This document shows, piece by piece, positions 11,555-22,424 of a DNA stretch of 64,000 bases. The notes beneath the pieces were generated by a model, which was not told the origin of the DNA, searched no databases, and saw nothing but the letters and a program-made list of their open reading frames with translations. The translations under genes and the position numbers were made by a program. The DNA is from Hemerocallis citrina (taxonomy: Eukaryota; Streptophyta; Magnoliopsida; Asparagales; Asphodelaceae). Each line of letters opens with the position of its first letter. Position 1 is the first letter of the stretch. The DNA lies in NCBI GenBank assembly GCA_017893485.1, contig CM030362.1, positions 34,727,565 to 34,791,564 on the forward strand. The letters run 5' to 3'.

Positions 11555-13834
11555 CTATGTTCGTCCCTCAAGGAACTTCATTAGGTGCTCGGCGTCGACT
11601 AGGACCTCCTCCAGCTTGACGATAGGTTCGGGAGCAGGGTCGTCCTTCTCAGGTTCGAGTTCGACGGCGTCGAGGGGGAACACACCTCCCCCGACAGTGG
11701 TCATGTAGCACGATAGCGCTGCTTCTTGGCTGCCTCGGACGGTGCCGACTCCTTGCGGGGTGGGAAATTTAAGTTTCAGATGGTAAGCCGAAGGCACCGC
11801 TTGGAGGGAGCATAGTCCGGGTCGGCCGAGCATGGCGTTGTAAGCCGCCTTGACGTTGACCACCATGAAGTCCATGGATTCGGTCCTCTTGACAGGAGCC
11901 GATCCTGCGGTAACGTCGAGGGTAACAATTCCTTCTATCACGACAGGGACGCCGGAGAACCCATGCAAGGTGTATCCGGCCGGCTTGAGTTTGCCTCTAG
12001 GTAACTTGAGGTTCTTGAAGGCTTCGAGGAAAAGAATATTAACCGAGCTGCCGTTGTCGACGAGGATTCGGCGAACTTCACAATTAGCCATGTGGAGGCT
12101 AATGACGAGGGCATCGCAGTGGGGTAGGCGAACGCCTTCGAGGTCCTCTCCTGAGAAGGAGACCGGCATCGGTTGTAGCTTGGACGAGGGGTTGTCTTGG
12201 ACAGCATTCACCTCTCGGATGAAGGCTTTTCGGGAAGTATTTGATTCTCCTCCCATTGGCCCTCCGTGGACACAGTGCAAGATGAATGGCGTATCCGTGG
12301 CTCCCTCGGACTCGGGATCCCGACCCTGGATGCGGTTCGGAGTAGGGTTCGGAGACGAGAGCCTCCGGTTCTTAGCATCTCGCCGATCCCGTGGGCCTTC
12401 TCGGGTGAATTCTCGCAGGTACCCTCTTGAGATGAGTTCCTCGATTTCGTCTTTCAGGGCCCGGCATTGGTCGGTTTCATGTCCGTGATCTCTGTGGAAG
12501 CGGCAGTAGGAGCGCTGATCTCGATTCTTGTTGTTATTAGATCGGGGAGGTAGTCGGACAATGCCTTTGTCTTCGATTTCTAATAGGATGGCGGATATGT
12601 TATGTGTCAAGGGAGTGTACCTCTCGAAGCGGGGGACCGGCGGGACCTTCTTCATGGCCCCCGCGTCCCTCGGAGCCTTCTTTGATGGTTCGACTTCTTC
12701 GGCCTTCCGTTTTTCCTTCCCGGTGGCCTCCCTGGCATCTTCGGGGTTAAGAGCCTCTTCTGCCCTAATATATTTCTCGACCCTGTTGAGGTGGTCGGGA
12801 AAGTCGACGGGGGGTTTCTTCGCCAGAGAAGCCTTCAGCTGTCCATGACGGACGTTGTGCCGAAATGCAGCGGAGGCGACGCCTGGATCAAGGGAGGAGA
12901 CCGACCTTGCCTCTGTGGTAAACCTCCGGACGAGCACTCTGAGTGACTCCCCCTCTATCTATCTGAGCCCAAGTAAAGAGGCGCTGGTCCTTTCGGCCTT
13001 CTGGCTGGTGACAAAGTGGACAAGAAAATTGCCCTCTAGTTGGTCGAAGGAGTAAATGGAGCCGGGGGTGAGCTTTGAGAACCATTCACGAGCCGGACCC
13101 CGAAGGGTGGCAGGGAAGGCTCGGCACAGCAGGGGATCCGAGGCGCTGTGAATCATCATGAGGGTTTTGAAACCCTCCATGTGATCAGCAGGATCTCCCT
13201 CACCGTCGTAGGTCTCGAATTGAGGTGGTCGGAAATTCCTGGGTATTTCCGCTTGGAGGATGGGGGCAGAGAAGGGAGGACGGACAGGTCTGTACCCCTG
13301 AGCCGCTCGTTGGTCGCCGTCTCCTATGTGATCGAGGCGATCCTCCATTTCTTGGAGGCATCTTAGGAGTACGCCATCGTCCTCTGGCTGGATTGTTGAC
13401 GGGCGGGACACGCTGGCCTCGGCGTCCGACCCGGTTTGGGAATGGAGGGCTTCCTCCCTGGGAGCCCGTCGGAGAGCCCCAAGAATTTCTCTTCGGAAGT
13501 CCTGGAACTCCTTGTGAGTGACGGGGGCTCCCTCGACCCTGTTTGGTCGGTCTGAAGGTTGCCTTCCGACGCGGCTGAGCGCTGGCCTCCGTCCCTCGGG
13601 CGGCAGTCTTGGATGGTTCGGGGCCGGGTTGGAAGCGGCCCTTCCCCTGCTGCGGCTAACCTGTCGGTTGACGATTATCCCCCGTAGGTCGGGCTGGACT
13701 TGACGGGTGACGCTCCTTTGGGACCCCTGATGGGGAGCCCTGTGTTTTGAAATGCGTGGCTCGGCGTTAGCAGATGGTGGGGGCGAGTCTCGTCAGTTGA
13801 CGGAGGAAGCAGCCCCCTTGCCCTTTGAGGCCAT
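11555..13834 (-). pseudogene. gag-protease of element A, ending in a fused pol tail (two nonsense codons)
   Basis: The frame starts at MASKGKGAASS (13834) and is 760 codons long, including two internal stops: TGA at codon 14 (13795-13793) and TAG at codon 293 (12958-12956). Element B reads CAA at the first, and a Q codon is expected at the second. The gag core is about residues 195-345 (ETYDGEGDPADHM, GPAREWFSKL). A zinc-knuckle-like CRFHRDHGHETDQC is at about 444-457. The aspartic protease motif LVDNGSSVNIL places the catalytic Asp at about 593. After ELEPEKDDPAPEP and LEEVLVD the frame jumps to AEHLMKF and stops. In element B these two parts are separated by the whole RT-RNase H-integrase region. 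Without the two stops this would be a gag-only non-autonomous element product. Confidence 0.88.
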
Positions 13835-13893
13835 GAGAGTTCGGCTGTCGAGGTCCCTTGATGGTCGGGCTTGGGTCGGCTTCTGAAGCAGTG

Positions 13894-13911
13894 TTCCCAC
13901 AGACGGCGCCA
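13894..13911 (-). other. Primer binding site of element A
   Basis: TGGCGCCGTCTGTGGGAA on the minus strand lies 3 nt inside the 5' LTR. The same 18 bases occur in element B. TGG at the start fits the CCA end of a tRNA. I could not assign the tRNA. Confidence 0.8.
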
Positions 13912-13914
13912 ACC

Positions 13915-14708
13915 TGATGCAGTTTGTTTCTGGGAGACGTGTGGATGCACCAGGTGTGAGTTCGGACTCGATTTGTATTGAAGGAGAAAGCTGCTTGTCT
14001 GCCGACCCTCGGAGTGACCGGGCGGTACCTGCGACGGGCTCGGAATGAGGTGGATGTCTGGGCTCGGATCAGAGGGTTCGGATCCGAGGTCTTGTGTACC
14101 TGCAGACGGTCTTGAAACATCGGGGTTTATCCCGGTGGCGGACCCTCCGACGATCTAGTCAGTCTCTGTGAGAGAGTAGCAATAACTAGGTGAATTTAAG
14201 TGGCAAAAGATTGGTTACCTGAAAAGGTGGGTGAGGGTCTTGTATTTATAGGGAATCCCAACCGGGTATGGATCCACTTGGGGGCCGGGTCTGGACCCGA
14301 AAGCCCATGGGCCTGACGTGGCAGGAGGCCCAAGGGGTTTAGGGCGGACGTGGCAGTGCCCAGAGTGGTATAGGGCTGACGTGGCAACGTCCTAAGTGGT
14401 ATTTGGAGCTGACATGGCTGATCATGGGTCTTCTGCGCCTTTGGGAGAATCGGAGGGCCTAGGCTGTGCCAGGTCATCCTCATGCCTCGCCAGGATGGGG
14501 GGACGGCCCGTGGGGCTGTCATGGATCGGAGGCCGAGGACCATTGAGGCTCGTCGGATACGAGGAGACCAATTCTGTGGGGGTGAACTTGAGGCTCGGCG
14601 CCGACCCTGTAGTGGCTCGAAGCCGAATTAGATTGCTGTTTTTACCATTTTTGAGTGAGAGTTGTATTGGGCCCTGGTTGGGCCACAAGCCATTTTTACC
14701 CTACCACA
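13915..14708 (-). repeat. 5' LTR of gypsy element A
   Basis: This 794-bp LTR on the minus strand begins TGTGGTAGGG and ends GCATCA. A TATAAATA box (14243-14250 reversed) marks the likely start of transcription toward gag. The target duplication CTGAA follows at 14709-14713. Confidence 0.93.
14243..14418 (-). promoter_or_regulatory. LTR promoter A: TATA box plus four evenly spaced ACGTGGC-type motifs
   Basis: CTGACGTGGC-type motifs (given on the plus strand) begin at 14313, 14345, 14376 and 14409, spaced 32, 31 and 33 bp. The last has decayed to ACATGG. The TATA box is at 14243-14250. Element B has the same four motifs at the same spacing. ACGT-core sites bind bZIP factors in plants; use here is inferred. 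Confidence 0.65.
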
Positions 14709-14713
14709 CTGAA

Positions 14714-15660
14714 GATTAGCCCAATCAACAGGAGACGACAAGGCTGGAGTGAAGGGCATGGCCGAGGATGTAAAGGAAGAAGTACTGCAAGGAGGAATAA
14801 GACTAGTGCTGCTGTGACTGAAAGCAGATGCTGCTAGTGTCTAGATCGGGATAGGGGGCAGGACGGTGCTACCGGTATTGGAAGTAGAGGTGGGGTAGGG
14901 TGAGGAATGATGCTGGGAGAAGGTAGGAGGCCGGAGGCACAATGAAGGTGGCACTGTTGTTGTTTGAATCTGGAGGAGGAACGAGATGGGAGGGAGAGGG
15001 AACTAGAGGCGGTTGCAGTGGAGAAGTCGGTGGAGGCAAAAATATGTGGGAGAGACTGATATTCCATCCAGTAGTAGTACCTGTATTTTTTTATTTTTTA
15101 TTTTTGGAAAATAGAAAACGGGTTTCGGGTGGAGTGAGAATGAGGGTTTCGGGTGTAGGGTTGTGGGTATGAGGATGTGGATATAGAGTTTCAGGCAAAT
15201 AAAGGATTTGGATTTAGGGAGAGCGGCTAGGGTTCGAGAGTTTGGATCGTCAGGATTTGGTAGGGTTTCGAAGTAGTGGCGATCTAATGGGTACTCGACG
15301 ACGGCAGGGGAAACTGGTAGGTGCTCTGCGGTCGATGGGAAACAGGGACGAGGTGAAGAGACGGGGGCATCGACTGGTGGAGGAGAACCGGGCAGCTGAC
15401 GGGGAGAGGAATAACGGTCAAATGATGGGTTGCGACTGGAGGGGAGCAGGGTGCGACGGAGGTTGAAGTTGGAGAGGTCAACGAAGTTCGAAGTTGAGGT
15501 CGACGAAGATCGGAATGGTGAAGTTGCTGACCTTCTTGATGTTGATGACGATGTTGATGCTTTGGGTTAATTTTTTATTTTATTTTATTTTATTTTATTT
15601 TTGGATGTTAGAATTTGAGGATTTTTGGATGAAGAAATTTAAGAAAAGAAAATTTGTATA
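14714..15660 (-). pseudogene. copia 5' leader and gag remnant
   Basis: The minus-strand sequence between the PBS and the gypsy insertion is rich in proline/serine-coding triplets. A recognisable gag tail (SSPVDWANLQ) lies next to the insertion point. The central gag region with a zinc knuckle is not visible, so gag is deleted or decayed. It continues at 5078 after the gypsy element. Confidence 0.6.
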
Positions 15661-15664
15661 ATTA

Positions 15665-15676
15665 GCTCTGATACCA
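15665..15676 (-). other. copia primer binding site (initiator tRNA-Met type)
   Basis: TGGTATCAGAGC on the minus strand is complementary to the 3' end of the initiator tRNA-Met. It directly abuts the LTR that starts at 15677. Confidence 0.9.
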
Positions 15677-15814
15677 TGTTAAGATAAATCAGAGAGATGA
15701 AAACAATACTGATTATTTAATCGAGAAATAACTGAGTACAATATCTCCTATATATAGGAGTAAACCATATACAAAACTAGCACATTACCCAATGTGAGAC
15801 TATAATATCTAACA
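15677..15814 (-). repeat. 5' LTR of the copia element, 138 bp
   Basis: It begins TGTTAGATATTATAG and ends ATCTTAACA on the minus strand, so it has TG...CA ends, and the PBS follows at once. It is short for a copia LTR but within the range of small-LTR lineages. CTCCTATATATAGGAG inside it is a palindromic TATA-like core. The partner 3' LTR is missing. Confidence 0.82.
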
Positions 15815-15837
15815 AAAATAAAAATAAAAAAAATAAT

Positions 15838-17740
15838 AAAAATGTATCATCAACGTATTGTAGAATGGAGTACCCCGCTCTAGTGCCACTATTTTGACCA
15901 GTGAGACCCACCGTTCCTCCCTACATCTGCTCAACATATAGGATAGCACATCTGCCAGAATGGTAAAAAGTAGTGGCAACAAGGGATCCCCTTGCTTGTG
16001 CTCTCATTTGCATTTGAAAGTCTTGCTCGTGGTGCCATTGACCGTTATGGCAGTTTGGCTGGTGAGGAGTCACTTCTGAATCCACACAACCCATCGTTCA
16101 CCAAAACCATGCCATCAAAGATCCTCCAGGACACAGCCCCACGAAACTGTATCATAAGCATTTTCGAAGTGAAGTTTGAGGAGGAAACTCCTATTGTTTG
16201 TCATGTGATAGGGATGGATTGTCTCTTAAGCCATCACAATGCAGTCTAAGATACATATACCTTTGATGAAGCTCGTTTGCTCCTTGACTACCATTAGGTC
16301 AATAACTCTCCACAGTATGGTGGTTAAAATTTTGGTGATAATCTTAACCGAGTAGTTCAGTAATCTGATCGGTCTAAAGTCCCCTACTACATTCGCTCCC
16401 TCTTTTTCGGGAATTAGGACTATCTCAGAATAGTTCAAATGACCCAATCTCAACTCCAGGGAATAGAAATCGTTCACAATGGCCATTAGAACGTGTTTGA
16501 TTTCTTCCCAAAAAACATGGTAGAAGAGTATTAGGAAACTATACGGTTCTAGAGCATTATCATTCCCTAGGTTTTTAATAGCCTCCTTAACTTCCTCTTC
16601 CCTGAATAGTTCCTCAAGCCTTGAAGGCCCTCCTCCAACCCCGATGAGCCTATTTGCCATGGCCAAAAGTCATCCGATACTAGCACTCTAAACTCACTAC
16701 GGGCACCTAGCAGACTCTTGTAACAATCCTAGAAGGCAACCTTAATCTGCACCTCCTCCTGGATGATGCCAATTTCTTTTTCAATAAACTAAATAAAGTT
16801 AAATATTCTATTTGCACTTGCTAAGCCATGGAAGAAAGCTGTGTTGGCATCCCCTTCTTTAAGCCAAGTAATCCTAAACATTTGTTTCCATTTGATCTCC
16901 TCAAGCTTGTATATCCTTGCAATATCCTCCATGAGTGTAAGGAATCTAGTCCTCTCTGATTGAGTTAGGTCCCTGACCTCCTCCACCCTTCCAGTGAGTC
17001 AGTCTCCTTAAATATAACCTCTTTCGTTCTCCAATTGTGGAGAAGTGTTGCTGATCACCTCAACTTCTTGCTCCAAACCACTGCTGCCTGGGTCGCGGTT
17101 GTCGGTAGTGACCAACTTTTCCAGACCATGTGATGAAATCCTTGCAACATTCTCTCCGGAACAAACCAGAATCGAACAAGGTCTGATGTAAATCTAGGGA
17201 TGGAGCGTGTAGTCATAAGTGGAAACTTGGTCTCCCAATCCAGAGAGACCAGAATGCAGTAGAGTTTTCCAAGATCGGCGAAACTTGCATGTTGGACCAA
17301 TTATATAGACTATCCGGGATGGGGATATCTACCAACTCCATATCTGACACGACCTTGTTGAAATCCTCCCGCTCTGAGTCGCTGGAACCTTTCCCGTGTT
17401 GTACAAACGCAAATCTGTGATACGGAAGTCACCCCCCCCCCCCCCCGATCCAAGGATCTACCCAATGAGTTTGTATTGAATGGAGTTTCACCCAAAAGGC
17501 AGCTCTCTCGTTCACAATGTTTGGCCTTAGTCTGACAGACAAGGAGAATTCCTCATGGGATTCGTTCAAGGTCTCGAAGAGGCTAGAATTAAAACCCACA
17601 GCAATACCTCCAAAGGCTCTAACCAAAGGATTAATCAGTCAGTCATTAATTCTAACTGGATAATGTCCCTAACCATATCTCTCGTGCCTCTCACCCCCAA
17701 CCCTCCAACATTTCAAAAAAAAATTCATTGGGAAACCGAT
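15838..17740 (-). pseudogene. LINE ORF2: endonuclease and reverse transcriptase, many breaks
   Basis: From the right, an endonuclease start like NVGGLGVRGTRDM is visible at about 17640-17715, then degenerate endonuclease frames (17055-17626) with a C homopolymer near 17432-17447. The linker motif TWLKEGDANTAFFHG (16800-16890) is typical of plant LINEs. RT proper (16226-16666) shows EEVKEAIKNLGNDNA, VLIPEKEGA, DFRPIRLLN and EQTSFIKG. After a further break, QYVDDTF, the catalytic motif, lies at about 15840-15862, where the sequence ends. The protein would nick target DNA and reverse-transcribe the LINE RNA; this copy cannot. Confidence 0.85.
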
Positions 17741-17898
17741 CTAGGTGTATGATGCTCAACTAGGTAATGTCCTAGGTTCACCCTCTCCAACTCCTAACCT
17801 CGAATCTTATTCATGAAAAGGAAAATTCATTCATGATCGTCATCAACTGCACGTCGGCATGCTCTGGCCAGACGCAATACATCTTTATTCAACATGAA

Positions 17899-18300
17899 AT
17901 TAAAAATAGAAGCAATTAATTGATGTGTACCTCCACGGGAGTTAGGCCCAGCAGATGCAGTATCTCTTGAATGCCCACAAGTGGCCTTGGCTCCTTCCTC
18001 ACCCTCATTGAACATCATCCTCCAACTCTCACCCCAAATCCCTTGGGTGGGTCAACCAGTTGAGTGAGACTCTCAGTTGGTTTGGAAAAGTAGAATGGAA
18101 TTAAAAATAGAAGCAAAGAATTGACGCGTACCTTCATCGGAGTTAGGCCCGGCAAATGTAGCGATCTCTAGAATGTCCACAAGTAGCCCTGACTCCTTCC
18201 CCACCCTCATTGAACATCATCCTCCAACTCTCATCCCAATTCCCTTGGGTGGATCAGCTAGTTGAGTGAGACTCCCAGTTAGGGTTGGATAAGTAGAAGG
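17899..18300. repeat. Tandem duplication of about 200 bp in the LINE
   Basis: Two diverged copies run in direct order. Both begin with AATTAAAAATAGAAGCAA (17899 and about 18100) and share GGAGTTAGGCCC and CATTGAACATCATCCTCCAA. They lie in the ORF1-ORF2 junction region of the LINE. Confidence 0.8.
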
Positions 18301-18676
18301 CACAAAACTTGGTGTTTGAGACTGTGTAAAACCTCATTGGTCCCTAACTCCACCATTTTTGGCATTTCATCACATCCCCATATTCTGACCCATCTCCAAA
18401 ATCATAATACAAGTCCTCATTAGAACCGTCCCCAAGGTCCACCATCTCGGCATCGGCGATCACATGGTGGTTGTAGAGCTACGATCACCTCGGAGGGCGG
18501 TGAAAGTGGCATTCTAGTGGTGGCGAGGGATGGGATTGGTGGTGGCGGTACTAGAGGTGAGGTTAGGGGTAGTATGTGGGAGTGGTGGTGGTGAGGTGAC
18601 AGCAAAGGTAGCGGGAGTGCAGGCGGTGAAGGTCGGTATAAGAGGAGGCAATTTGGCGGCAACAATGGTGATGGAG

Positions 18677-19830
18677 TGTTGGTGTATGCCCTAGAGGCCA
18701 ATTGTATATTGACATTACTAGTTTACATTACATCATGACATTTATTACATATATGAGACATTTTATTTATTGTATTGTTTATTGTGATTAAATGAATATA
18801 ATAAATTTCTTAGAATAGTAGGTTCGATACCATGAAACATCAAATGCATAACTTGATTGTGAGATCATATTGGTTGTAATCAGAACACTATTCTTAAATG
18901 TCTCTAGTCAAGTATTCTTGTGAATTAGGATAACAATAATACTTAAAGACTAGTATGTGCGTAGACTGATGACCATATCTCACGGGTCATGGATATGCGA
19001 TATGAAGTCTACACATGGGTACATATTAAAGAAATAATGTACTAAACTGACCCACCATGAGAACGTTGTATGGATTGTTACGTAAGTGTCATAAGCGATT
19101 CTCACAATGACCATGGTGTACATAGTTCTTTGACTACGGTTCCTTACATGAGAAGATATATGTTTTAATGCCGTCAAACATTATCTGTAATAATGTGATT
19201 ATAAAGTCGACTTTTGGATATACTATAAATCATGCAGAGGGATGTGAGTGACTTAGATAGGATTTGTCCCTCCTACATAACAGGAGCGAAATCTATGAGT
19301 CCCTTAATTGAGTGAGACTGCAACATGCATGGTCATGCTCAAATGAGTCAATATGAGTTATTGAGCTCATTTGTTTTAGTAAGTCTACTCAGACATTGAG
19401 AAACCAAAGATTGAACTATACAAAGGTGACACGCTCTATGTCTTGTGGTCAATTAAGATATCTGGACCACAGGACTAGACTACATGGTAATATTGGTCAC
19501 GAATAAGTTATGTCAAATCACTACATTCCCGTTACTTGAGTAGCAGTGATCTATTGCTAGATGCCGCTCACTGTTTGTAATACTCGAATATGATTTTAGT
19601 ATTACTGTCAATGTTATGAAAACATATAGGGTCACACACTTAAAATGAATCGAAATTGAGATTTAAATTCATGAGATGAATTTAATTGGGAATCCTAATA
19701 AGACTTGGATTCCTAACATGGTTGGTAATTAATTAGATTAAATGGGCCACCTAAAGTTGGAAGGCCCACACACGAACCTGACCCAGGTCAGATTGTGAGC
19801 CCAACCGCCTCACCACTCTCTTAGGGTTGG

Positions 19831-19893
<63 letters not shown>

Positions 19894-20209
19894 GAAAAGA
19901 GAGGAGAAAACCTCAGCCGTCACAGAAATTGTGAAAGAGAAAGAGAGAGAGATCGTGAGGAACATCTCCTTTCTGCAGCTAGCATCGCGTCATGAGGGAG
20001 AGCTTGATTTGATTTGTTCGTGTGGATACAGTAGAGGCACCGCAACCTTTGTAGTGCTGTGATTGACATATTTTGGAGACTCCAGATCCATCTTTAAGGT
20101 ATAACTCCTAAACATGATTTACTGTTTTCGCATGGATCCATGGTTAGGTTTCGATATTTTGTGATTTTTTTTATGCTGTGTAATCTTTTATTGCCCTCAA
20201 AACCTAACA
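18677..20209. mobile_element. Solo LTR, 1533 bp, with TSD TGGAG
   Basis: The sequence starts TGTTGGTGTATGCCC and ends CCTAACA, with perfect TGGAG duplications at 18672-18676 and 20210-20214. No internal domain is present, so this is a solo LTR left by LTR-LTR recombination. The likely family is copia, judged from the TGTATGCCCTAGAGGCC start that I associate with copia LTRs. A fragment of the same LTR occurs at 56255-56495. It is inserted in the LINE. Confidence 0.88.
19832..19890. repeat. (TA)n microsatellite, about 29 units, inside the solo LTR
   Basis: A pure TA run lies just upstream of GTGGAAAAGAGAGG. It occupies the place where an LTR TATA box would be expected. Confidence 0.95.
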
Positions 20210-20328
20210 TGGAGGTGGTGCTCGATAGGGGTGGTGGTGGGTTGGTAGTGATAGGAGTGGAGGTGAGGCATGTCTTACGGAGAGGTGGTGGCGGTTTGGT
20301 AGTTGTCCTGTGAAAAGGTGGTGGCAGG

Positions 20329-22416
20329 TTAGGGGTGGCATTCGGGCCTAGCGGGACATAGCTGGTCAGGAACAGCGAGTTTTGACCTGGGCCGGGCTGG
20401 CAGAATTGGCGGGCCGGGCCTCGGAGCTGAAATGCTGACCCGGACCTAGCCCTTGGCCCCTGGCTCGCGAGCCAGGCCGGGCCAGGTCCCGGTACAGGCC
20501 GAGGCGGTTTTTTTTTTTAAAAAACTTTTACAAAGACAAAGATGAAGAAAAATTGTTAAGAATTATCAAGAACATATAGATAAAATGGATATTCATAAAT
20601 TAAATTGTTTTTTTATGAATTGCAAAGTTTAATATATAATCAAATAGATTAGCAACATTTCATACAAATTTTATCAACTTACAATATGAGGGGAACATTT
20701 GTATTTAGAGATCGAGATGACCTCTATTTAGATTGAAGAGAAGGCAGTGAACTATTGTTGTGCACTTCTACTTAACCTAAATATAGAATCTCATCCCCCT
20801 AAATTTTCCAAATATTTAGGGTACATTATTCAAACTTCATTGTACTAGATGTTCATTCGTCGCTACTTGTTGAGCCATTGTGTGCTTCATGTAAATCTTG
20901 GGTCATCTCTTCCGCTCTCATCCAATCTTCGGTGCATACTAACATCTCCAAATTCTTTGATGTCAAGTGATTCCTATTCGGGCTATAATCCTGCCACCAA
21001 GAGAAAAAGCACTTTCCGATGCAATAGTTGACATCGGTATAGTTAGCAAATCTTTAGCCATACGGAAAAGAATAGTAAAAATATTTTTATTGGTTTTTTC
21101 AAAAATGAAACACATCTACTACATCATCAATGGGAGGTTGTGCATTATACCAATTCAACTCATTTGGTAAATTAGTTCTTGGTTTTTTTGATTTTATGAG
21201 ATTTAAAACTCTACTAGTTGCAAGACCCTTTCCCTTTGATGATATAGAAGAAGAAGAAAAACTAACATTTTGTGATTGTGAAGTGTTAGTTGAATAAAGT
21301 CTATCGTAACTATCATATAAACTAGTCAAAACATGCTCAAAATTTGTAGTGAAAACAACATGATTAAAATCTTGTATTTCATTGTGTGGAGCATAAGTAT
21401 AAAAAAATCTCAATTAAATTTTTTGTGCCCTCTAGTGTGGAGCATAAGTATAAAAAATTCTAGTGTATCTTCTAAAAATTAATTCTAGTGTATGTTTAAA
21501 AAATTAATTGTATTGTATGTTTTAAAATTTAAATATACAAAACAAGTAAAGATAGATAAACTAGTGTTTATTATAAAAAAATGATTCTACAAAACAAATA
21601 AGTTAAATAAAATTCTATTATAAACCAGTGTATGTTAATAAAAAAATTCTAAACGAAAAGAACAAATATTTCAATAAAACAACAACAATTAAATGAATAA
21701 ACTAGCGTATGATTACCAAATTTTATATAAAAAAAACCTAAGAAGAAAAAGAAGAAGAAGTACAACAAAACTCAATCTAATTAAGAGATATAAATGAGAA
21801 CAAACAACAATGCTAATTCTAAAAATTATACAAATACAAAAATACCGTATGGGTGTAGAATGTAGATTGAAGAATGAATGTAGAGAGAGATGAGAGCTTG
21901 TAGTGTTGTTGTTGATGTTGTTGATTGTTGTTGGATGTTGTTGATGTTGTTGATGTAGATCCTTATAAGAGAGTAGTTGAATGTTGTTAATTGTTGTTGA
22001 TTTGTTGAGAGAGGTGAAAGAGAGAGAGTTGAGTAAATTTGTGAAGAGAATTAAATAAAATGAGGTTGTATATATAGAATGCATTTTTTTGAATTTCCTA
22101 AAATATCCCCAAAAACTAGCTAGTATAGATCCAATGGAGGGTAATTTAGTAATTACACAAACACAAAATTTTATAAAAAAATCTGCAAAAGAAATAGAAA
22201 ATCCGATGGCCGGCCCATGGGCCGGTTCAACCCGGTCCCGGGCTGAGCGGTCCGGGCCAGAATCGTTAGGGGAAAATGGCAGAACGGACCAGGCCGGGTT
22301 GGTTGGGCGGGTTGGCCCCGGTTCAGCCCAAGGTTTGAGCGTGCTGGGCCGGGTCGAGGACCGAGCAGGTCGGACCGGACCGGTCCCGGGCTAGCCCGAC
22401 CCTAATGCCACCCCTA
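20329..22416 (-). mobile_element. hAT DNA transposon, internally deleted, 2.1 kb
   Basis: The terminal inverted repeats TAGGGGTGGCATT and AATGCCACCCCTA are perfect. The flanks TGGCAGGT (20321-20328) and TGGCAGGC (22417-22424) match at 7 of 8 bases, as expected for an 8-bp hAT duplication. Both subterminal regions are very rich in GGGCCGGG-type motifs, while the centre is A/T-rich. Only the C-terminal part of a transposase remains. Confidence 0.88.
20840..21413 (-). pseudogene. hAT transposase C-terminal fragment
   Basis: The minus-strand frame 21413-21099 ends near NELNWYNAQPPIDD, the segment that precedes the hAT dimerisation domain. After a break the domain itself can be read at about 20850-21060 (LLTIPMSTIASESAFSLGG, then SKNLEMLVCTEDWMRAEE). 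The N-terminal BED finger and most of the RNase H-like catalytic region are absent. The element would need a transposase from elsewhere. Confidence 0.8.
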
Positions 22417-22424
22417 TGGCAGGC

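Larger units (their letters stand above)
5079..14708 (-). mobile_element. Ty3/gypsy element A (Tat/Retand-like), complete ends, pol deleted
   Basis: Two 794-bp LTRs (5079-5872 and 13915-14708) start TGTGGTAGGG and end GCATCA on the minus strand, flanked by the perfect 5-bp duplication CTGAA (5074-5078 and 14709-14713). Internal order on the minus strand is PBS, gag-protease, an opposite-strand gene (8120-11132, + strand), a 12-copy 88-bp tandem array, and a purine tract. RT, RNase H and integrase are absent. The protease frame runs straight into the last residues of a pol that matches the end of element B. The element is therefore non-autonomous, of the gag-only class. It sits inside the copia element above. 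The lineage call rests on its close similarity to element B, whose pol carries the dual RNase H of the Tat group. Confidence 0.93.
2741..15814 (-). mobile_element. Ty1/copia retrotransposon, 3'-truncated, split by gypsy element A
   Basis: The minus-strand order from the right is 5' LTR (15677-15814), PBS (15665-15676), leader/gag (15660-14714), the 9.6-kb gypsy insertion, then gag tail, protease, integrase and the first half of RT (5078-2741). Reading across the insertion joins DWANLQ to QCLTSLE, which gives a sensible gag C-terminus followed by protease. This confirms that the two parts were one element. RT ends inside the YVDD motif. The rest of pol and the 3' LTR are absent. Multiple stops and frameshifts make it non-coding. 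Confidence 0.88.
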
